Source of the DNA: JAPORK01 sp026710285
GTDB lineage: Bacteria; Pseudomonadota; Gammaproteobacteria; Pseudomonadales; Endozoicomonadaceae
Assembly (NCBI GenBank): GCA_965201045.1
Contig: OZ241746.1
Coordinates: 4,712,001 to 4,776,000, forward strand
Length of the DNA: 64,000 nucleotides
Direction: 5' to 3'
This document shows positions 1 through 10,832 of the stretch, piece by piece; position 1 is the stretch's first letter; the number at the start of each line of letters is the position of its first letter. The notes below the pieces were generated by a model that had not been told where the DNA came from, did not search any database, and saw nothing but the letters and a program-made list of their open reading frames with translations. The position numbers and the translations under genes are program-made.

Positions 1-3000
1 ACTGGGATCACTGTTCATTATCGGGTTGTTACTACCAAAGGCATAGCCATCACCGGCAGGATCTTCACTGACAAAATAGCGCTGAGACGGGTTATAGGTA
101 CGATGACCATTCCCTAAAAATTGCCAGCCCGTTGCAGTATCAGTGATTTTACCATCAAACCCTTTTAGTGTTTGTTGAAAAGCAGGAACTGTCGTTTCCT
201 GTTTTCCGTAAGACCACACCATACCGTAGGGACTATAAACGTTGTTCTGTTGTACAGTCCACTGTTTTGATGCTTTATCCTGCTTTATTATGCCAATGAC
301 ATCACCTTTATAACTATTCTCATTCCATTCAGCAATCCTATTATCGATTGTTTTTGTCTCTGCTGACGGATAGCTAATTCTGTGTATATTATTATCTGTA
401 TCAGTCACCAGTTCACTATTAAGTATTCCTCCCTGATAAATCATCTGTCGGGTATTCTGTTTAGTTATTATTTTAACTTCTTTTCCCTGACCATTGTACT
501 CATAGCGACTAACTACACCGGCAGTATTAACAACCCGGGTTATTTGATTAAAAGGGTTATAACTAATTTTATTACCCTGACCGTCAATGAGCATATTTCC
601 GGTTGTATCATAAACAAAAGTATGCGTATCAGATTGCTGATTATTCCATTGTGTACTGATCGAAGTTAATCTTAGTGGTGCTTTAGTATTGGCATAGGTA
701 TAAGAGATTCCTTTACTCAATGAATGCCCCTGATCTGATGAAAAACCCATTAATTTTTCAGTAACACCAGCAATACGATTGAGTCGTGTAAATGTATAAT
801 CCTGCTGTATAATCACCGGCGCTGTCTTCAGGTTACTACCACTAAATGCGCTATCATGCGGACAGAGTGTATTGTCTCCATCACAATTCATTGAGATTAG
901 ATTATCCATACGATCATAGCGATAATGCATTATTGCCTCATGGTTCTGATCATCACTACGTTGTAAACGGGTAATATTTCCATCAGCATCATAAACAAAA
1001 GATTCCGTATGCAGTGGCTTTCCATTAATACTATCTTTTATTGTCTCTACCTGACCCCAGGGATTATACGTAAATATACGTATCATACCACTGCCATACA
1101 CCTTCTTTATTACACGGGAAAAATGATCGTATACTAACTGTTCAATTAGTGTTGTCTTTCCGGTATTTTCCTGATACGTTTTCTCTGCAGGTCTGAGCAG
1201 TCTGTCAGGTGTATAAATAATTTGATTGTGCTTAGAATCTGTACGACTGACAAGTTGGTGGTAGCTATTGTAAGCCAGCGTTTCAGCACTGCTTGCATAC
1301 CCGTTAATACCTTGATGTATAGTGTTTTGTAATAGTCCGTCATTTCGATAATGATAGATAGTAACACCGGTATTATCAGTCACTGTAAGTGGTTTATGCT
1401 TAACAGGATCATAACTAATCTGTAAAAATACTTTACCATTAAGACTATCCGTTATAGCTTGTCCAATATTGTTATAAGACAAGGTAATATGGTGTCCATT
1501 GGCTTTATCAATAGCAGATAACTGACCATTAATATTATAATGATAAATGGTTTTTTTACCATCTTCTCCGGCTGACCACAATTTTTGACCTGCCGCATTA
1601 AAACCCGCCGATGCCAGCAGATATTGCCCTCCCTGTACAGGCATAACCCAATGCTGAATAACATGACCGGTCAGATCATAGACATCATGTAGTTTATCTC
1701 CTACAGGACTAATGATAGTGGTTACATGTCCAAACGTATCATATTGCTTTTGTACTATTCTTCCCATAGGATCTTCAGTACTAACAAGACGATCAAAACC
1801 ATCGTAGGTCATTCTGGAAACTCTTGCATCCGGCTGTTTATCTCCGGCCGTACAGAGTGTTCTGACAGAAGGCAAAATGCCTGTTGTTGCTGGTAATACA
1901 ATCTTTTCAACCGGCTTTCCTGTTACACTGCTAAGACCTATAGTTACAGCAGTACGATCATTTTGTGCATCTTCTGTATAATGGACTACACAGCGTTTTG
2001 CATTATCATAGGCGGTAACTTCTGTTTCTCCGTCAGGCAAATGTTTTCTGATTAAACGTCCCAGAACATCATAATCAAAACGGATAGTCAGCGCTACTAT
2101 GACTCCCACACTCTGTTTATAAATTGTACTTGTTGCTACTTTTCCTTCAGTATTGTAATTGATTTGCGTTTGCTGCTGCCATAATCCAGGTTGAAGATTT
2201 CCCTGAAGATGGGTTTTTTCAAGATAAGTTGCCAGTTTTCTCCCTGCACCATCAAAAATTATTTTTTTCTGCATGCCCTCCGGTACAGTTACAGTGATAC
2301 TATTTTCATTTGCAGATAACTGATATTGATTCCGGGTTGTGGTTTCAAAAGGCGTACCTGTTGCATCAGTATGTGCTGTCAGCCGACCCAGCTTATCATA
2401 TTCAAAAGTCTGAATATTTTTTTTATCCGCAGAAACCACTCGTAGTATTTTAGGAATAAACAAACTTCTTTCAGTTATTGATGATGATACAGACTGATTG
2501 TTTGTTGTATCAATATAATTTGAAATAGTTTCAGTACCCTTTTTATTTAAAGTATATTGATAATGTTGAATAATCTGTTTAACACTTAACTTAGGAAGAT
2601 CACTGCCTGTTAGCTGTTTCTTTTTTAATAAACCATAAGTCAGTGAATTTTTTTTATCCTGATAATAGTAACATGTTTCTGTGCGTATTTCATTACCACT
2701 TTGAACTGTTTTTTTGTACAGCACCAGCGTATATCCCAATTTATTTCTGTTATCTTCTTTTTGGTAACTCATTGTTGTTATTACCGGAGGCAGATTGCTG
2801 TTTTTTACCGGGGCAGGAAAAACGGTTGTCTTTTCTGCTAAAGAAGCTGCCGGCCAGTCAGCTGGTGCCGCAGGACAGAGATCATCTCCACTTTGTGGGC
2901 AGTAAATTATTGTTGTTTTGCGACCATAGCTATCGGTTTGACTGATTAACCGTCCGTAATCATCATAACTTCTGTTAACTACAGTTTCTGCCGGTGCAGA

Positions 3001-4476
3001 CAGGTTATCTCCCCAGTTTTTAGTGACAACCTTTAAAGGCAGAGAATAACTATTTGGTAGTTGCTCAAAAGAAGTATTTGCACAACCATCTCTTTTATCT
3101 GTACGACAAAAATAAATTTTAGTCTCATTGAGTGGTTTATTTGTTTTATCACTAACTATTTTAGTGTCAATTAACAGATGGTATTTGTTGTACATTCGAA
3201 TTGTTTGTATCTGTCCATTATCTTCTTTTGTCTGATAAGTATAAGCAGAAGGTGCTTCAAACAGTATATCTCTCTTCAAACCAGGCATTTCAGTTAAACC
3301 TGCGTTAAAGCCAAGATAATCATGGCTGTTACTATTGGTCGAAGTGTAACTGTAATCTATATCCATCGGTGGCTGATTTGCACCGGGAATCATTCTGATC
3401 TGACTGACCACACACATCGATGCAAAGGGTTGTAATGGATTCAGATTTCTGGTAATTCCGGGTAATTTCATGGCATGGCGACAGTCATAAGTAAACCGTT
3501 TTTCCATACCAGTAAAGTAGTGAATGCCTGTCAACAGATCTTGTCCATTATGGGTTTCGTAACTTAAATGAACCCGCCTGGCGTTATCAGCACTCTGTTG
3601 AGGACAACTTCCAGGAAACCAGATATTACGCACTTCATTATTTGCTAAACTAATATGCATGTTAACCGATTGTCCCTTTACATCATAACTGGTAACAGTC
3701 AGATAACTCTTTTTTCTTGTCAGTGAGATTGAGTGACCATTATCGTCGGTTATTTTTTTTAAAATATGGGTTCCTGGCATATAATCGAAATTAACACCAT
3801 CACCATTTTGTTGTTGCATACGAATTTCATAGCCATCATGATCCAGAGTATCCTGTAATCCATTTGCAGATCTGATCACCATATGCCCCTGCTTATCCTT
3901 AGCAATCAGGACATCTTTTAATTTGTGATACAGTGGATGCCAGCCTCCGTCACTCTGTTGTTCCAGGAAAAAACTTTTTCCCCCTGCTGTATTTAACTGA
4001 TGAGTCGCCGGATTATAGTGGCTCAGATTCCATGCCCAGCCACACCCGAGATGATCCGGATTACCTTTTGCGCCACTGTTATAGTTCATTTCCAAATCAA
4101 TATCAGGACCATGACCAAAATTGCTCAGTAATAAACCCGCTTTTATAGAAACCAGCAGCATACCTGTCCTGGGATCTACTACACTGTTTCCGCTTTTAGC
4201 AAAATTAAATGAATTAGACCAGATGGACAGATCACCACTGTCAGATTCAGCCATTAAAAATCCATGATGATTGATTTTATCTTGTTTATTTTTTATATGT
4301 GTATCTGGAGTGTTTTCTTTTAGTAATATTTTCTTAGTCGTGTAAGAGCTGTTTTGGTAAGCTATATTTTTTCTAACAGCTGAATTTATTTTTACGAAAT
4401 ATAAGCATAAATATAAACATATCAATATGTTTATAAAAAAACATAGATGCTTATTAATTATTTTTATAGTCTGCAT
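1..4476 (-). CDS. RHS-1: exported RHS/YD-repeat protein, C-terminus outside window
   Basis: The reading frame is open from an ATG at 4476 down to position 1, giving 1492 codons. It ends inside the second DPSG of the paired DPxG motif, so only the hydrophobic segment and tip are missing. The N-terminus starts MQTIKIINKHLCFF and continues with a hydrophobic run, a probable Sec signal or membrane anchor. The body contains many YD-type repeats of the form YDxxGRL...G...Y. The signal-peptide and spacer region (AYQNSSYTTKKILLKEN) resembles RHS-5, whereas the core resembles RHS-2 to RHS-4, so the gene is probably mosaic. RHS cores are known to fold into hollow beta-cages around a C-terminal toxin. 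The tip type of this copy cannot be seen. I call it intact so far because start and left edge are in one frame. Confidence 0.9.
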   Translation of the reverse strand, partial: MQTIKIINKHLCFFINILICLYLCLYFVKINSAVRKNIAYQNSSYTTKKILLKENTPDTHIKNKQDKINHHGFLMAESDSGDLSIWSNSFNFAKSGNSVVDPRTGMLLVSIKAGLLLSNFGHGPDIDLEMNYNSGAKGNPDHLGCGWAWNLSHYNPATHQLNTAGGKSFFLEQQSDGGWHPLYHKLKDVLIAKDKQGHMVIRSANGLQDTLDHDGYEIRMQQQNGDGVNFDYMPGTHILKKITDDNGHSISLTRKKSYLTVTSYDVKGQSVNMHISLANNEVRNIWFPGSCPQQSADNARRVHLSYETHNGQDLLTGIHYFTGMEKRFTYDCRHAMKLPGITRNLNPLQPFASMCVVSQIRMIPGANQPPMDIDYSYTSTNSNSHDYLGFNAGLTEMPGLKRDILFEAPSAYTYQTKEDNGQIQTIRMYNKYHLLIDTKIVSDKTNKPLNETKIYFCRTDKRDGCANTSFEQLPNSYSLPLKVVTKNWGDNLSAPAETVVNRSYDDYGRLISQTDSYGRKTTIIYCPQSGDDLCPAAPADWPAASLAEKTTVFPAPVKNSNLPPVITTMSYQKEDNRNKLGYTLVLYKKTVQSGNEIRTETCYYYQDKKNSLTYGLLKKKQLTGSDLPKLSVKQIIQHYQYTLNKKGTETISNYIDTTNNQSVSSSITERSLFIPKILRVVSADKKNIQTFEYDKLGRLTAHTDATGTPFETTTRNQYQLSANENSITVTVPEGMQKKIIFDGAGRKLATYLEKTHLQGNLQPGLWQQQTQINYNTEGKVATSTIYKQSVGVIVALTIRFDYDVLGRLIRKHLPDGETEVTAYDNAKRCVVHYTEDAQNDRTAVTIGLSSVTGKPVEKIVLPATTGILPSVRTLCTAGDKQPDARVSRMTYDGFDRLVSTEDPMGRIVQKQYDTFGHVTTIISPVGDKLHDVYDLTGHVIQHWVMPVQGGQYLLASAGFNAAGQKLWSAGEDGKKTIYHYNINGQLSAIDKANGHHITLSYNNIGQAITDSLNGKVFLQISYDPVKHKPLTVTDNTGVTIYHYRNDGLLQNTIHQGINGYASSAETLAYNSYHQLVSRTDSKHNQIIYTPDRLLRPAEKTYQENTGKTTLIEQLVYDHFSRVIKKVYGSGMIRIFTYNPWGQVETIKDSINGKPLHTESFVYDADGNITRLQRSDDQNHEAIMHYRYDRMDNLISMNCDGDNTLCPHDSAFSGSNLKTAPVIIQQDYTFTRLNRIAGVTEKLMGFSSDQGHSLSKGISYTYANTKAPLRLTSISTQWNNQQSDTHTFVYDTTGNMLIDGQGNKISYNPFNQITRVVNTAGVVSRYEYNGQGKEVKIITKQNTRQMIYQGGILNSELVTDTDNNIHRISYPSAETKTIDNRIAEWNENSYKGDVIGIIKQDKASKQWTVQQNNVYSPYGMVWSYGKQETTVPAFQQTLKGFDGKITDTATGWQFLGNGHRTYNPSQRYFVSEDPAGDGYAFGSNNPIMNSDPS

Positions 4477-4898
4477 ATCTGCACAAACCATATTTGACCA
4501 GGCTCATAAAATAACTTGTATCCTGACAGATACAATGTGTAATTTTTTTAAATATATACAGGAAAGGTTTATTTTAGTTTCACCTTATTTAAACGACGCA
4601 ATTTTTTTATTTAATATTAAAACAACAAAATACTATTATTTTGTTTTATATGATGATTATTACTCATGTCAATATTTAACTTAATAGCCATGTGTATTGC
4701 CTTTCTCAACATAGAAAATACACAGTATCAGATGAGGATATTTTCCCAGTATATAGAATATTTTTTTTAAAAGGATATCTGTGATAATTTACTCTTTCAA
4801 CATCATATAAAATATTAGGAATCAGTTACATAATATTATTATTACTAAGATGTTGAGCACCGGTTAAGTGCTCACTCTGTTAATTGTGCAGATTACTT
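4477..4898. other. Intergenic spacer RHS-2 / RHS-1
   Basis: This very AT-rich spacer holds the 3' hairpin of RHS-2 and the upstream region of RHS-1. Blocks of it recur in the RHS-3/RHS-2 spacer, including the stretch around 4783-4850. I see no convincing gene on either strand and no candidate immunity gene. An open frame on the plus strand at 4427-4684 overlaps the RHS-1 start and looks like chance. Confidence 0.7.
4854..4874 (-). terminator. 3' hairpin of RHS-2 (no U-tract)
   Basis: Perfect 7-bp inverted repeat TGAGCAC / GTGCTCA with a 7-nt loop, about 25 nt beyond the RHS-2 stop codon. The same structure, in part with different stem sequence, follows RHS-3, -4, -7, -9 and -10. There is no run of U after the stem on the minus strand, so this may be an mRNA 3'-end or other structured element and not a classical intrinsic terminator. 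Confidence 0.55.
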
Positions 4899-7800
4899 TT
4901 AAGGCATGAATATGTTGTTATATTTCCCGGCGTGCTGAACATCTTTTCTTCTTAAATGCAGTACACCTTGCTGTCCTAGCACAAAATATTGTGTTTTATC
5001 ACTCATGCTTAACAACTGTAAATTCTTTAAATTCCCCATAGATGGTGTTGGAAGAATATCCAGATCTGGTCGGTATTCATAATGTATACTGCCATTTGGT
5101 GGTGGTATATCATAATTACCTAATTGTATATCATTCTGGAATATCTGATCAGAATTACCCGAATCTAATGATTCCATAGAAAATGAATCACACTCCACCG
5201 CCGCTTCGATACCGCTAAAGGAAGATTCATCATTACTATACTCACTATCTGCAAAATCCTCACTGTTATTATCTTCAAAAGAACCCTGGAGATCTTCAGA
5301 GATATCCCCAACACTGGAACCGGCATCACTTTCTGAAGATGATTCATCGAAGTCATTCATTCTCGAATCAAAGCTGGCGTTTGAATTAAAGCTGGTACTT
5401 TCTTCAAGACTGTCATTTGAAATACTTAAGCTTAAATCACTTGCTCCACTGGAACCCAATGCATTTAAACCACTATCATTATCATTTAAACCAAGAGGAA
5501 CAAGTCGGGGATTTCCAATACGCGGTGGATCAATACAAGCTAATGCATCCATTTCCACCATTTCTATTTCGGTTTCTTGCGCTGCTCCCTCTGCCATTCC
5601 TGCCAGCAGACCTGATACTGCACCTGCTATACCCGCACCGATAGTTACAACTCCGGCTACAAATAATGCACCTGCATAAATCCTTCCGGTAATCATTGAT
5701 GCTTGCTGCAAACCTTTGTTGGCAGGTTCTAATGCTGATGCAAAAGCTAATGTAGCCGGTGCTGCAAAAGCCAGACCAATTGCCAGGGTTGGACCAAAAG
5801 GTAAGCCCATGCCAGCCCAGATTAGTGATCTTCCAATCCCCTGGAGAAGATGACTATGAGTGTTATTCATACCCAGAGTAATAGCAGTACTGACTATCCT
5901 GGCTACTTTGCCTAACCATTTTGGTATATTACCACTGGGATCACTGTTCATTATCGGGTTGTTGCTACCAAACGCATAGCCATCACCGGCAGGATCTTCA
6001 CTGACAAAATAGCGCTGAGACGGGTTATAGGTACGATGACCATCTCCTAAAAATTGCCAGCCCGTTGCAGTATCAGTGATTTCACCATCAAATCCTTTTA
6101 GTGTTTGTTGAAAAGCAGGAACTGTTGTTTCCTGTTTTCCGTAAGACCATACCATACCATAGGGACTATAAACGTTGTGCTGTTGTACAGTCCACTGTTT
6201 TGATGCTTTATCCTGCTTTATTATGCCAATGACATCACCTTTATAACTACTCTCATTCCATTGAGCAATCGTACTATCAATTGTTTTTGTCTCTGCTGAC
6301 GGATAGCTAATTCTGTGTATATTATTATCTGTATCAGTCACTACTTCACCATCGAGTGTTCCTCCCTGATAAATCATCTTCCGAGTACTCTGTTTAGTTA
6401 TTATTTTAACTTCTTTTCCCTGACCATTGTACTCATAGCGGCTAACTGCACCGTCAGTATTAACAACCTGAGTTATCTGATTAAAAGGGTTATAACTAAT
6501 TTTATTACCCTGACCGTCAATGAACATATTTCCGGTTGTATCATAAGCAAAAGTATGTGTATCAGATTGCTGATTATTCCATTGTGTACTGATCGCAGTT
6601 AATCTTAGTGGTGCTTTAGTATCGGCATAGATATAAGACATTGTTTTACTCAATGAATGCCCCTGAACAGATGAAGTATCAATTAATTTTTCGGTAACAC
6701 CAGCAATACGATTGAGTCGTGTAAATGTATAATCCTGCTGTATAATCACCGGCGCTGTCTTCAGGTTACTACCACTAAATGCGGTATCATGCGGACAGAG
6801 TGTATTGTCTCCATCACAATTCATTGAGATTAGATTATCCATACGATCATAGCGATAATGGATTATTGCCTCATGGTGCTGATCATCACTACGTTGTAAA
6901 CGGGTAATATTTCCATCAGCATCATAAACAAAAGATTCCGTATGCAGTGGCTTTCCATTAATACTATCCTTTATTGTCTCTACCTGACCCCAGGGATTAT
7001 ACGTAAATATACGTATCATACCACTGCCATACACCTTCTTTATTACACGGGAAAAATGATCGTATACTAACTGTTCAAGTAGTGTTGTCTTTCGGGTATT
7101 TTCCTGATACGTTTTCTCTGCAGGTCTGAGTAGTCTGTCAGGTGTATAAATAATTTGATTGTGCTTAGAATCTGTACGACTGACAAGTTGGTGGTAGCTA
7201 TTGTAAGCCAGTATTTCAGCACTGCTGGCATACCCGTTAGTACCTTGATGTATAATACTTTGTAATAGTCCGTCATTCCGATAATGATAGGTAGTAACAC
7301 CGGTATTATCAGTCACTATCAGTGGTTTATGATTAACATGATCATAACTAATCTTTAAAAATACTTTACCATCTAGACTATCCGTTACAGCTTGTCCAAT
7401 ATTGTTATAAGACAAGGTAATATAGTGTCCATTGGCTTTATCAATAGCAGATAACTGACCATTAATATTATAATGATAAATAGTTTTTTTACCATCTTCT
7501 CCGGCTGACCACCATTTTTGACCTGCCGCATTAAAACCTGCCGATGCCAGTAGATATTGCCCGCCCTGTACAGGCATAACCCAATGCTGAATAATATGAT
7601 CGGTCAGATCATAGACATTATGTAGTTTATCTCCTACAGGACTAATGATAGTGGTTACATGTCCAAACACATCATATTGCTTCTGTACGACTCTTCCCAT
7701 AGGATCTTCAGTACTAACAAGACGATCAAAACCATCGTAGGTCATTCTGGAAACTCTTGCACCAGGCTGTTTATCTCCGACTGTACAGAGTGTTCGGACA

Positions 7801-10400
7801 GAAGGCAAAATACCTGTTGTTGCTGGTAGTACAATCTGTTCAACCGGCTTTCCTGTTACACTGCTAAGACCTATAGTTACAGCAGTACGATCATTTTGTG
7901 CATCTTCTTTGTAATGGACTACACAGCGTTTTGCATTATCATAGGCGGTAACTTCTGTTTCTCCGTCAGGCAAATGTTTTCTGATTAAACGTCCCAGAAC
8001 ATCATAATCAAAACGGGTGGTCAGTGCTACTATGACTCCCTCACTCTGTTTATAAATTGTACTTGTTGCTACTTTTCCTTCAGTATTGTAACTGATTTGC
8101 GTTTGCTGTTGCCATAATCCAGGTTGAAGATTTCCCTGAAGATCAGTTTTTTCAAGATAAGTTGCCAGTTTTCTCCCTGCACCATCAAAAACTATTTTTT
8201 TCTGCATACCCTCCGGCACCGTTACAATGATACTATTTTCATTTGCAGATAACTGATATTGATTCCAGGTGGTTGTTTCAAAAGGCGTACCTGTTGCATC
8301 AGTATGTGCTATCAGTCGACCCAGCTTATCATATTCAAAAGTCTGAATATTTTTTTTATCTGCAGAAATCACCCGTAGTATTTTAGGAATAAATAAACTT
8401 TTTTCAGTTTTTGATGATGATACAAACTGATTGTTTGTTGTATCAATATACTTTGAAATGGTTTCGGTACCCTTTTTATTTAAAGTATATTGATAATGTT
8501 GAGTAATCTGTTTAACACTTTCCTCAGGAAGATCACTGCCTGTCAGCTGTTTCTCTTTTAATAAACCATAAGTCAGTGGATTTTTTTTATCCTGATAATA
8601 GTAACGTGTTTCTGTTCTTTTTTCATTACCACTTTGAACGATTTTTTGATACAGTAAAAGTGTATAACCTGATTTATTTCTGTTATCTTCTTTTTGGTAA
8701 TGCATTATTGTTGTTACCGGAGACAGAGTGCTGTTTTTTACCGGGGCAGGAAAAATGGTTATCTTTTCTGCTAAAGAAGCTACCGGCCAATCAGCTGGTG
8801 CAGTAGGGCAGAGATCATCTCCACTTTGTGGGCAGTAAGCTGTTGTTGTTTTGCGACCATAGCTATTAGTTTGACTGATTAACCGTCCGTAATCATCATA
8901 ACTTCTGTTAACTACAGTTTCCAACGGCGCAGACAGATTATCTCCCCAGCTTTTAGTGACAATCTTTAAAGGCAGAGAATAACTATCTGGTAGCTGCTCA
9001 AAAGAAGTATTTGCACAACCATCTCTTTCATCTGTATCATAAAAATAAATTTTAGTCTCATTAAGTGGCTTATCTGTTTTATCACTAACTATTTTAGTGT
9101 CAATTAACAGATGATATTTGTTATACGTTCGAATTGTTTGTATCTGTCCGTTATCTTCTTTTGTTTGATAGGTATAACCAGAAGGCGCTTCAAACAGTAT
9201 ATCTCTCTTCAAACCAGGCATTTCAGTTAAACCTGCGTTAAAGCCAAGATAATCATGGCTGTTACTATTGGTCGAAGTGTAGCTGTAATCTATATCCATC
9301 GGTGGCTGATTTGCACCAGGAATCATCCTGACATGACTGACCACACACATTGATGAAGAGGGTTGTAATGGATTCAGATTTCTAATAATGCCGGGTAATT
9401 TCATGGCATGATTACAGTCATAAGTAAACTGTTTTTCCATGCCGGTAAAGTAGTGAATGCCTGTGAGTAGATCATGTCCATTATGGATCTCGTAACTTAA
9501 ATGAACCTGCCTGGAATTATCAGTACTCTGCTGAGGGCGACTTCCCGGAAACCAGATGTTACGCACTTCATTATTGTCTAAACTAATATGCATGTTAACC
9601 GGTTGCCCCTTTACATCATAACTGGTAACAGTCAGATAATTATTTTTTCTTGTCAGCCAAATTGAGTGACCATTATCGTCGGTTATTTTTTTTAAAATAT
9701 GGGTTCCTGGCATATAATCGAAATTAACACCGTCACCATTTTGTTGTTGCATACGAATTTCATAGCCATCATGATCCAGAGTATCCTGTAATCCATTTGC
9801 AGATCTGATCACCATATGCCCCTGCTTATCCTTAGCAATCAGGACATCTTTTAATTTGTGATACAGTGGATGCCAGCTTCCGTCGCTCTGTTGTTCCAAG
9901 AAAAAACTTTTACCACCTGCTGTGTTTAACTGATGAGTCGCCGGATTATAGTGGGTCAGATTCCATGCCCAGCCACGTCCAAGATGGTCCGGATCACCTT
10001 TTGCACCACTGTTATAGTTCATTTCCAAATCAATATCAGGACCATGACCAAAATTGCTTAGTAATAAACCTGCTTTTATAGAAACCAGCAGAATACCTGT
10101 CCTAGGATCTACTACAGTGTTACTGCTTTTAGCAAAATTAAATGAATTAGACCAGATGGACAGATCACCACTTCCTGATGCCCCCAATAATAAGTGATGA
10201 TGATTAATTTTATTTTTTTTATTTTTTGAGTGTGTACCTGAAGTAGTTTGTTTTACTGATATTTTCTTATTAGCATAAGCGCTATTTGGATAAATTCTGG
10301 TTTTTCCAATAGCTAAATTTATTTTTCCAAAATATAAACATAAAAATAAAAATAGTATCAATTTGATAAACTGGTATCGTTTTTTTTTTGTTATTCCCAT
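4899..10400 (-). CDS. RHS-2: exported RHS/YD-repeat protein, short-tail tip class
   Basis: Large RHS protein of about 1833 residues. The frame also allows a TTG start at 10415. I prefer the ATG at 10400 because GGTGA lies 8 nt before it. A basic n-region (KKKRYQF) and a hydrophobic stretch of about 18 residues form the export signal. Residues about 80-1450 carry an N-terminal RHS plug and YD repeats. The DPAG...DPSG pair follows (second Asp 1492 counted from the TTG), matching the RHS core end where aspartyl autoproteolysis releases the C-terminus in characterised RHS/TcC proteins. Next comes a conserved Gly/Ala-rich hydrophobic segment of about 130 residues, then an acidic Ser/Asp/Glu-rich linker and a short tail containing VLGQQGVLHL and ending NIFMP, shared only with RHS-3. 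I recognise no enzymatic domain in the tail. No immunity gene follows. Confidence 0.93.
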   Translation of the reverse strand: MGITKKKRYQFIKLILFLFLCLYFGKINLAIGKTRIYPNSAYANKKISVKQTTSGTHSKNKKNKINHHHLLLGASGSGDLSIWSNSFNFAKSSNTVVDPRTGILLVSIKAGLLLSNFGHGPDIDLEMNYNSGAKGDPDHLGRGWAWNLTHYNPATHQLNTAGGKSFFLEQQSDGSWHPLYHKLKDVLIAKDKQGHMVIRSANGLQDTLDHDGYEIRMQQQNGDGVNFDYMPGTHILKKITDDNGHSIWLTRKNNYLTVTSYDVKGQPVNMHISLDNNEVRNIWFPGSRPQQSTDNSRQVHLSYEIHNGHDLLTGIHYFTGMEKQFTYDCNHAMKLPGIIRNLNPLQPSSSMCVVSHVRMIPGANQPPMDIDYSYTSTNSNSHDYLGFNAGLTEMPGLKRDILFEAPSGYTYQTKEDNGQIQTIRTYNKYHLLIDTKIVSDKTDKPLNETKIYFYDTDERDGCANTSFEQLPDSYSLPLKIVTKSWGDNLSAPLETVVNRSYDDYGRLISQTNSYGRKTTTAYCPQSGDDLCPTAPADWPVASLAEKITIFPAPVKNSTLSPVTTIMHYQKEDNRNKSGYTLLLYQKIVQSGNEKRTETRYYYQDKKNPLTYGLLKEKQLTGSDLPEESVKQITQHYQYTLNKKGTETISKYIDTTNNQFVSSSKTEKSLFIPKILRVISADKKNIQTFEYDKLGRLIAHTDATGTPFETTTWNQYQLSANENSIIVTVPEGMQKKIVFDGAGRKLATYLEKTDLQGNLQPGLWQQQTQISYNTEGKVATSTIYKQSEGVIVALTTRFDYDVLGRLIRKHLPDGETEVTAYDNAKRCVVHYKEDAQNDRTAVTIGLSSVTGKPVEQIVLPATTGILPSVRTLCTVGDKQPGARVSRMTYDGFDRLVSTEDPMGRVVQKQYDVFGHVTTIISPVGDKLHNVYDLTDHIIQHWVMPVQGGQYLLASAGFNAAGQKWWSAGEDGKKTIYHYNINGQLSAIDKANGHYITLSYNNIGQAVTDSLDGKVFLKISYDHVNHKPLIVTDNTGVTTYHYRNDGLLQSIIHQGTNGYASSAEILAYNSYHQLVSRTDSKHNQIIYTPDRLLRPAEKTYQENTRKTTLLEQLVYDHFSRVIKKVYGSGMIRIFTYNPWGQVETIKDSINGKPLHTESFVYDADGNITRLQRSDDQHHEAIIHYRYDRMDNLISMNCDGDNTLCPHDTAFSGSNLKTAPVIIQQDYTFTRLNRIAGVTEKLIDTSSVQGHSLSKTMSYIYADTKAPLRLTAISTQWNNQQSDTHTFAYDTTGNMFIDGQGNKISYNPFNQITQVVNTDGAVSRYEYNGQGKEVKIITKQSTRKMIYQGGTLDGEVVTDTDNNIHRISYPSAETKTIDSTIAQWNESSYKGDVIGIIKQDKASKQWTVQQHNVYSPYGMVWSYGKQETTVPAFQQTLKGFDGEITDTATGWQFLGDGHRTYNPSQRYFVSEDPAGDGYAFGSNNPIMNSDPSGNIPKWLGKVARIVSTAITLGMNNTHSHLLQGIGRSLIWAGMGLPFGPTLAIGLAFAAPATLAFASALEPANKGLQQASMITGRIYAGALFVAGVVTIGAGIAGAVSGLLAGMAEGAAQETEIEMVEMDALACIDPPRIGNPRLVPLGLNDNDSGLNALGSSGASDLSLSISNDSLEESTSFNSNASFDSRMNDFDESSSESDAGSSVGDISEDLQGSFEDNNSEDFADSEYSNDESSFSGIEAAVECDSFSMESLDSGNSDQIFQNDIQLGNYDIPPPNGSIHYEYRPDLDILPTPSMGNLKNLQLLSMSDKTQYFVLGQQGVLHLRRKDVQHAGKYNNIFMP

Positions 10401-10832
10401 AATATTTATCACCAATATAATATTTATTTAATTAAAATTATAATAAATCGTACTATTACACATAAAATTCTTATTTTTTTAAATATATACAAGGAATATT
10501 TATTTTGGTTTCATCCTATGTAAACGTCAATAAACTTATATTTAATGTTGAACAGCAACATTTTATTATTTTATTTAATATGATTATTATTAATCATGTA
10601 CATATTTAATTTATTAATCTGTATATTATCTTCCTCGGCATGGAAAATGCATAGTATTAGACTGTGAATTATCAGAATAGTTTTCTAGAATGCGGAACAA
10701 TTTTCTGAAAAGGGTATCTGTGATAATTTACTCTTTGAGCATCATATAAAATATAAGAAATTAGTTACATAATATTATTATTACTAAAGTTTTGAGCACT
10801 GGTTAAGTGCTCACTAATTGTGCAGATTCCTT
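10401..10832. other. Intergenic spacer RHS-3 / RHS-2
   Basis: An AT-rich spacer closely related to 4477-4898, including the hairpin and the preceding TAATATTATTATTACTAA-type stretch, with point changes and small indels. No gene is visible on either strand. The upstream half is presumably the RHS-2 promoter region, but I cannot name a -35/-10 pair with confidence. Confidence 0.65.
10793..10813 (-). terminator. 3' hairpin of RHS-3 (no U-tract)
   Basis: Perfect 7-bp stem TGAGCAC / GTGCTCA, loop TGGTTAA, about 20 nt after the RHS-3 stop codon. It is the same stem as that following RHS-2, with one loop change. No U-run follows. Confidence 0.55.

Noticed and set aside
382..669. Plus-strand frame of 95 codons that recurs in the same place in RHS-1 to RHS-5 (also near 6315, 12225, 18362, 24143)
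   Set aside because: It is antisense to the conserved RHS core. Its recurrence is explained by conservation of the RHS coding strand, and it has no ribosome site or recognisable domain.
4427..4684. Plus-strand frame of 85 codons at the RHS-2/RHS-1 spacer, considered as an immunity-gene candidate
   Set aside because: It overlaps the RHS-1 start antisense, is driven by AT-rich sequence, and has no counterpart in the other spacers.
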